Source of the DNA: Ptychodera flava
Lineage: Eukaryota; Hemichordata; Enteropneusta; Ptychoderidae
NCBI RefSeq assembly: GCF_041260155.1
Contig: NC_091931.1
Span: 30,903,041-30,967,040, forward strand
Length of the DNA stretch: 64,000 nucleotides
Direction of reading: 5' to 3'
Each line of letters opens with the position of its first letter. The stretch's first letter is position 1. Shown piece after piece: positions 36,801-48,800 of the stretch. The notes beneath the pieces were generated by a model. It was not told the origin of the DNA and ran no database searches. It saw nothing but the letters and a program-made list of their open reading frames with translations. A program made the translations under genes and the position numbers.

Positions 36801-39800
36801 TATAAAAGCGCGAGAACCTACGAGAGTGGTCATAATGGTGGGATATTCAAACGTACTCGGTACGCTCTGGACGTCGTCAATAAAAACCGTTAATTTAGAA
36901 ATCTACCGATTACTTTTTTTCTTGGAAATTGAGGGATATGTGTATAAGTACTTGGAGCACAATATACTTGGTTTCTGACGAAATTAAATTTGAAATGACG
37001 TCTGGAACCAGGAAAAGGATAAAATATTTGCCGGTAATATCGCCGGTATAACGTTCGATGTTCAGTTTGAATCTGCATGGTTGACATGATATGCAAATTG
37101 CGAATGAGTCATTAGCGATACGTTGTTTACTTTTTACGTACGTAGCGTTGATTGTTCAACGCGGGGAAAAAACACCAAATACTCGGAGCGTACCGAAAGA
37201 TACAAACGCACACACACTGTGTATAATAAATACATGCAAACACATTTGATAAGGTAGTTCTCTTTCTGGAAAATTTGTTGGTCCTGAAAAGGTCCGTTTT
37301 CATTTATGTTGGCCTACCTGAGCCGTACATTTTACAAACAGGAAGGCCTATTCTTGACCGCGGACATCCGGGAACTTGCGGATTTTTACGTGATTTTTGC
37401 GTCACACTGCCGTGAGAACAAAATATGAAGTGTGGATTTTTCAACATTTACAACAGTATTCAAAGTTTCAACATTATGTCAATGATAAACACTAAGGGAT
37501 GGACCATTAGACCTTGGGAGGGGGGGTGGTCACAATGAAATTGTGAAAATTTTTTTTTTACTATTGTAAATTTCTGAAATTTTTTTTTTCCAATTGAGAT
37601 TAGCTGTGCAAATTTTTTTTTTCAGAGTAAATTTTCAGATTTATAATTTTTTTTTCGTTCGTCGCTGTCTGAAGATAAAGAGGGCAAACATGTGGTGCCA
37701 AGCACCACAAGCGGCCACGCAAGCGGTCACTGGGAAGAGGTCAGGAGAGGGGTGTCCCCCTGCTGCTGTTGGAGCTTTTGAAAAATAGAGATTAAAATGG
37801 TGTTATTTGGTGGCACTTGGGGAGTATTTTTGCGGGGGGTGGTCAGGAGGGGGGTGTCCCCCCTGCTGCTGTTGGAGCTTTTGAAAAATAGAGATTAAAA
37901 TGGTGTTATTTGGTGGCACTTTGGGAGCATTTTTTTCGGATTACACATCTTCCTCTGAAACATGGTCTTCTTGCTCCTCAGTAGCTTCGTACACTTTTGA
38001 AAATTGACTATTTTGGTTTCCTGGCTTCCCTTACTACTGCATGGTGAAATGCCTACATTCACCCCACCAAACATCATGCATATCTCATGATTTACAATTG
38101 ATTTTGACAAGCTGAGAAGCTAAAATAAGCTAAATAATATAGTGAAATTTGCATATTTGTGTTTTTAGAGCAATTGTTGCCCTTTTTTGATCAAAACATC
38201 TATTTCTCTGTAGCAGCATGTCCAAATTGATTGGATGTGTATAGATGTGTTGAAATTTCAATATTTGTCTTTTTGGGCAATTTATGCCATTCATGGTCAA
38301 AAAATCTGTATTCTCTGAAAGGGCTTGTCCAATTTCTTTGAAATTTGCTACACAAAAACGATTAACCATGCAGATTTATTCAGTATTTGCTATCGAAACT
38401 TTCAAAGTTCAACCCTTTTATGTGTTTTTGTGTTGGGATTTGTTGGATAGATGGCATTCTACGTAGTGTATTGTTGAATGTTATAACATGTGTTGCTGTT
38501 GTTATTTGAGACTGTTTTTTGAGAAAAAAGAATTGAAAATGCCTTTTTAAAAGCAAAATAATACATAATGACTTGATATGTTGTTTTATCATTATTGACG
38601 TGTTTCTATTTGTTCACCCATTCTTGCATTCATCATTGTAATAAAATGCTGTGAAAAAAATGAAACTGATGTGGCCTGCATCTGTTTACCTTGATCTTAA
38701 AAGGCAAATACAACTTTCTGTCTTGACAACCATACCATAGTTTCAATGTTTTACCTAGTGTACCTGCTTGGTTTGTACGCAGGAAACAAGTAGAAAACAG
38801 GGTCTATAATTTCATAATTTTCAAGTGATCAGAATACAAAAGTCCTGAAAAGATAAGATAATCACAACTTCCAGTATAAGGGATACAGTCACTCTAAATG
38901 TATAAATTAAAATTAAAAATGTGCGGGAGGATGTATTAAAAATACAGAAAGTTGCTTACTGTCGGTAAAATCTAAAAAAAATTCAAAATTTTAAAGACTT
39001 TTGCAGATTTTTTTTTTACGCCTTTGTCTTCTTATTTATTTATTTTTTATTTTGCAAACTAGTTTGAAGATTTTTTTTTTTCTTAACTTTCTGCTCTGAA
39101 AATTTTTTTTTTCTGTTTTTGACCACCCCCCCTCCCAAGATCTAATGGTCCGTCCCTAAGTTCTGTACTTTGTCACATAATTTCTGCATTGTTCACTGTC
39201 CTGTATAGTCAAATCCCATTTCACCTCACTCGCGTGCGTGAGGTGAAAGTGACGTCACTCCGCGGTCAAGAATACTGTCATTTATGCCCGACATAAAGTA
39301 CGTCTGGTATGTTCGGGTTGAGACCACGGAAAAGTACCAGCACAAATTCTGGCATGATCTCTCACTTTGTCTACACTGTCTGTATATCTTCTGTCTTCTT
39401 TTCAAATTTCAAGTTTTACCCTCGAGTCAACGTACTGTTGAAAGCGCAATCATCGCAATGCGATATGCGTAACTATCGCTTACGCTTAGCTGTTTCCAAA
39501 AGTGATATACATTTTCTTTCCCGATCTAAAGCCGTGCATGCCTATGTAACACAAAACAAGTAGCCTCCGGAATCCAATGTGCTGACAAAACCGGGATTTT
39601 TTTTGACGCCTGCTATCGCCTTCGGCATATTCGGTCGTCACTGCTGGGTCACTTATGCTGATCAGACGTCGAGTTGACAAACGTCGCGCAGGCGGCAGCA
39701 GAGGTCACGGTACCAATCAGTCCCATAAGTTGCACTCAAATGTCCATGCTCGATCCCCATCACAGCTAGCTCCAATTCATTCCTGGCAAAGAAAATTCCC

Positions 39801-42800
39801 GAGGCTACCTCTAGTGCTCATCAGTGACCGCTATCTTCATAAAGCCAGTTGACATAGTGTGATTAGCAGTCTGACTCTGACTGCCACGCGTTTGTAATGA
39901 ACTAGTATCGCGACTGCGTGGAGAGTGTAGAAGTGCAAGTGCACTCGATTTTGGCGGGATCGTTCAAAGTAGTGAAATACTAGAACTCACCATTTTATAA
40001 GGAGGGATGAACATTGAAATGAATACTCCGAGAGATCATGCGATCACTTTATTCTGATTTTATTTTAGGTGATTAAATATTAACAGGTTGGATTTCTAAA
40101 ATAAGTGTTTTTCAGAAGCTTTTTGAAATAATCATAAGACAACAAATCGACACCACATTTCATTTCAGTCACCATAAAACTTGTAATCGAAGCCGGGGGA
40201 ATAGTCGTCGGTACCCTCCAATCCGCGACAGCGCCGAGTTCATGAGACAACGAAATTTTGAAAAGGAAACTACAACTACCATCCAAGAACTGTGGAAAAC
40301 TACGTTTTATAATGGAGACACAGCCCTGCCTCGCTAAACTAAGGTCGAATAAGGAAAGGATTGTTTGTAAGACAAAAGCTCTACAAAATTTGGTAGACGA
40401 CTCGGCCGTTGAGCATTGTGGTAAATGTCCAACGTCATCCATTGAAATAACCACACTCGATAAATTTGGACATCTAGTAGGCGAATTTGCTGTTCTTTCA
40501 GAACTGTTTTGATTTTTTCCCGTTCTTTCCTGAAATGCGGCATTTCTAGGACGGCGTTTGGACAAAACGGTGCTTCATTTATATCAAGGCAAATACGACT
40601 CTGCAATCAAGACTCCCTGCAAGAGTGATGTACACTATGACTGACTGAGCCGAGGAAAACTCCGATAATACCGTGGCAGAAAAACTACTGGTTGGATTTC
40701 TGCATCGTTTACCCGTATACAAAGATGCGGATAGCTATTGCCACTGCCATGATATGCATTATGTTGAATCATTCAAAAACGCGCAGAATACAATGACAAA
40801 CGCTTCGTTTTCGGACGAGAAACATATAAATACCATGACGCATGAGATCTAAGGAGTGTCGATCGATCGCCTGGCAACGTCATCACGGTTTGTACAAATC
40901 CGAGGCGACGCCGCGCCGAACCTCTGCTCCAGTAAGACTTCGAAAAAGTCTATGTTCAAGACAAACCTATGGGGGAAATGAGTGGATGTATCGTATGGAA
41001 AGTAAACCGTAAAATTGGGTGAAAATAGTATACGTAAAGTCACCGTGCAGTCAATGTTTACATTATGTGGCGTGCACGTTCTATTTTTGGAGGTGTTCAA
41101 CCAGCTGTTTTAATTTGCTACTTTTTGTTCACAAAGATACCATATTACGCCAATTTTTATCGATTTTTCTCGGTAGGGCCCTACCGAGAGTTGCCGGTTT
41201 AAGGCAGTTTGTGCATCGAAGGTGAAAGACCTAAACTTTCGCTCAAACTTTCCTTGAGGAATTTTTCAACCATTCTCTTTCATAATCAAGAATAAAAAAG
41301 GGGGTCACTGTGCAAATTTTAGTACTAGAGAAACAAATAACCCATTTTAAATTCAAAATAAATTTTAAATTCAGAAAAATAGAAAAAAATTGAAATTCGA
41401 ACAACTAAGGCGGTGAAAAGTTTTCTTACACCAAGAGCTTTAAAATGAACCGCCACATGTGGTATATCAGAAGAGCATTGTAAAAGTTTGAGAGTCCGAA
41501 TATCTGTCCCCGAGGTGCGTTCTACGTTCAGCATGGGGAGAGGTCAGCTTCTGAGTATTCGTTGCAAGAATATCAGGTTGTCGCATATGGTAACCAAGCA
41601 AGCATTTCAACACATTTCTAGATGCATAAAGAAGTGCCGTGACAATATTTGCTATCCAAAAGTTCCATGTTGTACATGAATTACATATCTCAATAGTGAA
41701 ATATTATAAGCTATTATTCACAAGGAAATGGTTGGTAAAGTTGCAAGAATACTTTATTTACTGTATCTCATTGTTCACTTGTTATAAAACATGAGATTTG
41801 ATTTTTTTCAGCTTTCGATACAATTTACATTAAACACAGGGGAGCAAGAAATGCTGTTCCGACAGAGTATGGACCGACAGATACAGTCCAGGACCTAATA
41901 AAAGAAGTGAGACATAACATTGGGAAATACAATGTACCGGATCATGATCGGTACATTATGGGGAAACCAAACAGCGAAATACTAATATACACAAAGTTTG
42001 ATACTTTTGGCGCAGAGAATCGACGACTGAGACCGCCAGAGAAGATTTCTGATCTGAGCTGCGACACTCTTGAATTTGCAATAGAACTCGCCATTCCTCC
42101 GGTGACAAAGGGCAAGTAGGCCTACACGTGTTATAAATAAACCTGTCGGCTCAGTCACAATCAGGTTGCTCTAGAGTGTTTCACTTTTGTCAAAATTTCA
42201 TCTTGTAGACACATTTGCAGTTCTTTTATTTTTCAATAACCAGAAAATGTTATCAGAAATACAACACTGAATACAAAAAATCTTGAGATAACTGGTATTA
42301 AGACAATGATAACTGGTATGTAGAAAATGCTACACAATGCAAAACTGTCCTGGTATCACTATAAAGTGAACAATAAATGATTTACTGAACTTTTGGTTTC
42401 CAACATATTATTGTGATCTTTATTTCAGTAGCGTCACGGACACTACACATTTGAATACTTAAAGGGGCAACTTCTTTATCAGTTTTAACAGACAATATTA
42501 AACACGAATTCTCTATATCAGAAGTCATGAAGAGTGTAATATAATACTCTCTTGCCACTCATAGTGATATTTGTAGGTGACTGGAGTATTTTATGTATTT
42601 GGTCAGCATATATTGTGTATATATAAGGGGGAAAGAGGTTGCAAATCTGACTATTTATGGTGGTACTGCAGTAGTGTGGGCTCCATTATGGATCTTTGTC
42701 AATAGTGATGTATAAAAAGGGAGGATATATGTCCCGCAATGTTATTTTTCTATTTTATCCCCTTCTTTGCATTATAAGGTTGTATTATTTGTGTTTGGTA

Positions 42801-45800
42801 AAATTTAAGTCGTGTGTTGTTTGTTTATGGAAAGCTATGGCGAGCCATAGTCGGATCTAGCATGTGGTGTCTTTTGAATGCTGTGATCCTGAAATCAATG
42901 TTTCAAAACCCAAGAGTGTGGTTTCTCCTTAGTTGCAAAGTCCTGTCTTTCCTAAGTTGTTGTGTCAGATATTTTGATTTTTATATGCTTGTTCTTGTCG
43001 TCGTTTTTTTGTGTTGAAGTTTTTTGTGAATTTTGCTTTTGACAAATGTTTATTTTAATTGTTTTGTTTCTTTTGTAGGCTGTTATTGGGGTTCAGGGAA
43101 AAGGGTTTTTAATGGCTCGTCCTTTTCACGTTGCTCCCAATATTTTGCAAGACTTTCTTTCAAGTCTTTTGTTTTAATGTATGGCCTATATGTTGTTGTG
43201 AAGATTAGATTATTTGTTTGTTCCTTCTTTAATTTTCTTGTACTTTTTGTTGATTTCAATTCCTGTGTTTGATTTGTGTTGTAATTCTAGTTATTTCTTT
43301 TTCCGTGTATTCTCTGTAAATTAATTTGCTTGTAAAGAATCAACTATCTCCTTGAAACGGTTTGGGTTATTGGATGTACAGAACTATCTGAGAATTTCAA
43401 TTCAATTAGTCCTTCAAAATTTGATTTGAGTAACATGATTCTCTGTGCAGGTATTGGAATGTTCCAATTAGTTTTGTGTGGGTTTTAATATCCAAAATAT
43501 TTTCTTGGTTGTGCCTTGGGCCCTTCAAAATTTTGACATCGAGAAATGTTACTTTTTCTAGTGATTTCTTAACTGTAAATGGAAATGTTGGGTGCATTTT
43601 GTTTATTCTATGGCTGAACTCTGCCAGTTGGTTTTTTGTTCCAGTAAAAATTATGAAAATGTCATTTCTGAATCTTTTCCGAAAGTGAATCACATTTTGG
43701 TATTCAGAGATGATTTCCATTTTTAGCTCACGTGTGTAAACACGTGGGCTATTGTCATAGCGATGTCTGTCTGTCTGTCCGTGTGTGTGTGTGTGTGTGT
43801 AGTGTGTGTGTGTGTGTGTCTGTCTGTCTGTCTGTCTGTTTACACGATAACTCAAAAACGCCTGAACGAATTCAAGTCAGATTTGGTACACAGGTACCAT
43901 GTGCTACTTGCAAGAACTGATTAGATTTTGGTTAGTGTGGCTTGCATATTAATGAAGTTATGCAATATCGTTTTTTTCCATACAATGGTTTCCCTATGGA
44001 GACGGTAATGACAGTGTAGACATATATCAAGAAATACTGCACAAAATTTCATGAAACTTTTCACAGATGACAATCTAAGAACATTATGATGATACTGTGA
44101 GTGTCATGTCAATTATCTTCTCATTTGCATATTTAATGAACTTTTATTATGAGTGACATTACTCTGAAACTCCTGCACCAAACGTGATGATACTTGCAAC
44201 AAATATTGGTCTGATATATATCTAATTATACTTAGAAGCATTAGGCAGTGTCAAGTTAATAAATAACTCATTTGCATATTTTATGAAGGTTTGTAATTAG
44301 TCATATAACTCCGATATAACTTCACCAAATAAGATGCAATCTGCTGCAGATACTGATCCGACTGATATCTAACTGTAGTGTAAAGCATTAAGTAGTGTGA
44401 AATTAATCAAGGGTTCATTTGCATATTTAATGAACTTTGTATTTAGGTATATAACTCTGAAATTACGGCACCCAAGTCAGTGAAATTGTGTATAGATATT
44501 GTTTTGATAAATATCTAATTGTACTGAGAAGCATTTGGCAGTGCCAAGTTAACAAATAGGTCATTTGCATATTTTATGAAGTTTTTTAATTAGTGATATA
44601 ACTGCAAAATAACTGCACCAAATGTGATGAAATCTGTTGCAGATACTGATCCGACAGATATCTAATTGTGGTGTAGAGCATTTAGTTGTGTGAAGTTAAT
44701 TAAGGGTTCATTTGCATATTTAATGAACTTTGTAATTAGTGATATTACTCCAAAATTACAGCGTTAAATTTGATGAAACTTGCTACAGATGTGGATCTGA
44801 TAAATATCCAATTGTACTGAGAAGCATTGAGAAGTGTCAAGCTAATAATTAGCTCATTTGCATATTCCATGAAATCTTATAATTAGTCATATAACTGCGA
44901 AATAACTGCATCAAATGTGATGAAAACTGCTGCACATACTGATACGACAGATATCTTACTGTGTTGTAAAGCATTTAGTAGTATAAAGTTAATTAAGGGT
45001 TCATTTGCATATTTAATAAACTTTGTTATTAGGTTTATAACTCTGAAATTTCGGCACTAAAATTTGGTGAAACGTGCTACAGATATTGATTTGATAAATA
45101 TTTAATTGTGCTATGAATCATTGAACAGTGTCAAGTTAATGTAGGGTTTATTTGCATATTTAATGAACTTTGTAATAAGTGACATTACTCTAAAATTACA
45201 GCATTAAATAAAATAAAACGTGCTACAAATATTGATCTGATGGATATCTAATTGTCCCATAAAGCATTGAGTAGTGTCAAGTTAATTGACAGCTCATTTG
45301 CATATTAAATAAAGTTTTGTAATTGGTGATTAAACTCTGAGAGTACTGCGTGAAGTTTAAAAAAAGCCTGCTACATATAGTGATAACACATATCTCATTG
45401 TTCTGTGAAGCGTACTACTATTAATTAACCTATTGTAAAACACGTGAGCATATGCAGTTTATATCTGGTCAATTTATGAAATGCAATCATGGCAATCCCC
45501 AGCAATGCATTGAAGCCCATTAAACAGCCATATATTTGGCGGTAGAATTCGTTGTTTAATAGCCCAAAGACTTGAAAGCAAGTCTGAATAATAACCCACA
45601 AAAAGAAACAAGAGCATAAAAGACACACTTGTCGAAACAAAGTCCACTAAAAGAGACAAAACGTTAACAATAATCTCAACACAAGATACAAATATAGAAA
45701 CATTGACGTTATTTGAAGCCAATAACACGTGAAAACATTAACATCAACAAGTATAACAAAAGCAACAACATATCTGACACAACAACTTAGGAAAGACAGA

Positions 45801-48800
45801 ACTTTGCGACTGAGGAGAAACTACACACCTGGGTTTCCAAACAGATTTCAGGATCACAGCATTCAATAGAAACCACATGATAGATCCGACTATGTCTAAC
45901 CATAGCTTTCCCTTAACAACCAACACACGATTGAAATTTCATCAAACACTAATAATACAGCCTTATAGTGCAAACAAAGGGTTAAAACAGAAAAATAATT
46001 TGAAGGGACATAAACCCTCCCCTCGTATGCATCACTGTTGACAGAGATCTGTACTGGGGCTAACACTACTGCAGCATCATCATAAATAGTCAGATTTGCA
46101 ACCACTCCCCCCCTTATATAATTCAAAAACACATTTTGTCTTTTGTTTTTTAAAGGGATTTATTCTGGTCTATGAAGTTTACTTCAGATGTCAGGTGAAT
46201 TTAACTTAAATGTAAATGCAGTAAAAAATGGTTAACCACTTCTTAGGTGTAGTGTCCGTGACATGAAGCCAGTTGCAAATGGAAAGTGGTTTAATGTGAA
46301 AGTAAATTAGTTTGTTCAGTGTTATGTCTTAATTTCACTATAAATAACATTTCTATCTTAAAGTAATATAGGGGAATAACTGATAACACTATTTCTGTTC
46401 CTTTTTGAAACCCTATACCGTTATTTCATTGGACAGTTTTTTTAACATTAAAATCTTAAAAGGTAGAAAAAACATCTTTCACTGGTTTAATATATTTCAT
46501 TTGATGTCTCACTCAAAAACTAAGTTACTGTCTTATAAAAATGTAACTTCAGCTGGTAAACAATAGGATTACCAGCTTAAATCACTGTAACAAGTAATGT
46601 ATGGATTTGGTGTCACGGACACTACGGCTGTCACGGACACTACATTTGGCTCCTTTTTGATACGCTGAAACAATACAAGTGGTAAATGGATTATATTTTT
46701 ATAACACATAAGGAAGGCAAACAGGGCCACTTTGGCTAATGACATCAGATCTCTATTATCTGAATATGGCTAAAAGTTATGAGGGTGTCACGGACACTAC
46801 AAAATTTTGGGACAAAAAATGTGGGCAACTTTCATGATTTGTCATTCATAGTCATTACGTTGACCCTATAAACATTTAGTACCAACTAATCACAGTTGGT
46901 CTTCCAATCAAATAGATTTTGTAGGAAACATTGTAGGGTAATGTTTTACAAGTGATAATAGAGGGATAAATCAATGCTGTTGTCAAAATATAAAAAGCGT
47001 AACGACACACCAATTTCATTTGCTATCACGCCATTTCTATTCAAATCCATGTATTAAGATGAAATAACTTGTAAAAGAAAGAAGAAATGCTACGTGATAC
47101 TTTAAATATTATGAATAATCGAAAAAATAATCTAACAGTTTCAAAAAGTGAGTTTACAAAATGTGCTTTTTCAGATGAAACAGCGTAACGCCCATTTTGA
47201 CCCATTTTTAAGGTACTTTTTTCACTACTCAGCTCAAAATCATCACAAAACCTCCATTTTTTCGATGGGGCCTGTTTGGTTCTACTGATTGTTTCATATT
47301 AAGAACAATGTTTCATTAAATTTTGCTCAACATTTTTTTATATTAGAGTGTAACATGTCGAAATCTGTCTAGAGCACCCTGATTGTGACTGACCCGTGTA
47401 TCTTCTCGTAGCAATGCTAAACGATTGAACAAGTTTTGCCGGGCAATCATGCAAAACAGGCTTTCTTCTATTTATTTCTGTAAAAGTATATTCTGTGATA
47501 TTGATATATAGAGCAAAGCGTCAACAACAAGTTTTGTTACATTCGGCCTATTTTGATGTCAAATGTCAAAAATTACATGTCACGGAATTGAGATGGAACA
47601 GAATGGAGAGTATGCGCGCACTGAAGCGAATGCTACTGTTTTGGACAGTCGGGAATCCATATGAACCAAGGCGTTGTAAGCACTGTTTTACATTATTTTA
47701 GATTACAAATGTACTCTGCCCGGATAGCAAGAGTGCGCGTACCATTCATCATACATCCATACTTCAATGTGCAATGCCATTGTCAAAAGAGATGGCATGC
47801 TTTTCGCAATAAGCTTATGTTTTATTGATGCACAATATTGACAACTAACCATGATCACGTTATGCTCAATTAATATGATTGTGTGCATCCAACGAACATA
47901 GCATTGGGGAAAATGTTGGTTCTCTGAAGAGTAAAATGAACAGGGCTGATGCTCAATGAAAAATTGTTCATTGAGATATCAAATTCTGCATCGACATCAT
48001 GTCCGTATCTTCTGCTCGGTTACCTCTGAACAAACCTCTATCTGTTAAGTGTTACAATACACAGAACATTGAAACTTTTATGTGATCTTTTACCATACAC
48101 AGATGACGTAATTAAGGAAATAATTGGCCAAAGTATTGCCTTGTTTGGTCCACCTGGACACGGAAAATCATCTACAATAAACACATTTGTTAAGGTGAGC
48201 TAGCCACTGGCGATGCTATCTAATTAATCTCTCACATTATTCACTTATTGACCAACCGGTCGTATGTTTAGAAGGAGACTTTACATTTATGAAAATGAAC
48301 ATGAAAAAAATGAATCAATATCTCGACAGTATCACCTTTGTACCACGCTGTCCAGGTATGGCCTGAGAAATTTGATCGTTCAAATTTGAAACGCCATGCA
48401 CTATTCATGCATCCACTAAAACGTTACGGAAAACTTGTCAATTACCTGAACGCCATTCTCTTCGTTAAAGGCCTTCCATGGCGGATACCAAGTAGTTCAA
48501 AGTCATCCGAGTGGGCACACAGCATCGCGAGTGTACTCTCCCTACGTCTTCAAGAGTGGTGAGGCTGGTAACTGCAGTTTTACCATTTATGACGTACCTG
48601 GGCTGGGGTTAGAGGACATCCTGGATAGAAACGGCTCGGATAGAATGGAGAGGATATTCGAACGGATCCTGACTGGGGAGATACCAGAAAATCATCCTAT
48701 CAACTACAAGAGGACATGGAAGAAAAAACTTACGCCAAGTTTCTTGTCTGGCATAAAAAAGAGTGACAAAATCTCTGCCATTGTTTACATCCAAAAATAT

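Larger units (their letters stand above)
42615..46123 (-). mobile_element. Penelope-like element with inverted terminal repeats
   Basis: About 370 bp at 42615-42985 is repeated in inverse at 45760-46123 (shared TTGCAAATCTGACTATTTAT, AAAGCTATGG, GTTGTTGTGTCAGATAT). Penelope-like elements commonly carry such inverted pseudo-LTRs. Between them the - strand keeps two parts of a Penelope RT. A CACGTG-ended repeat separates the parts. Confidence 0.65.
42151..47392. mobile_element. 5.2-kb TIR element filling intron 2 of gene 2
   Basis: TCAGTCACAATCAGG then TGCTCTAGA at the left is matched in inverse at 47368-47392. The motif GTGTCACGGACACTAC, itself containing a palindrome, recurs at 42432, 46248 (inverse), 46611, 46630 and 46787. 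The middle is occupied by a Penelope-like element. No transposase or target duplication was recognised. Confidence 0.55.

Noticed and set aside
40080..40565. 161-codon frame on the - strand
   Set aside because: An opposing + frame covers the same DNA and no motif or splice support was found.
9660..45455. CACGTG-ended repeats as a CRISPR-like array
   Set aside because: Units of 146-147 bp have diverged throughout with no constant short repeat and variable spacer, and the context is animal DNA.
48338..48562. Frame leading into exon 4 of gene 2 from 48338
   Set aside because: It is out of phase with the DVPGLG frame; the acceptor at 48470 restores phase and fits the GTPase motif order.
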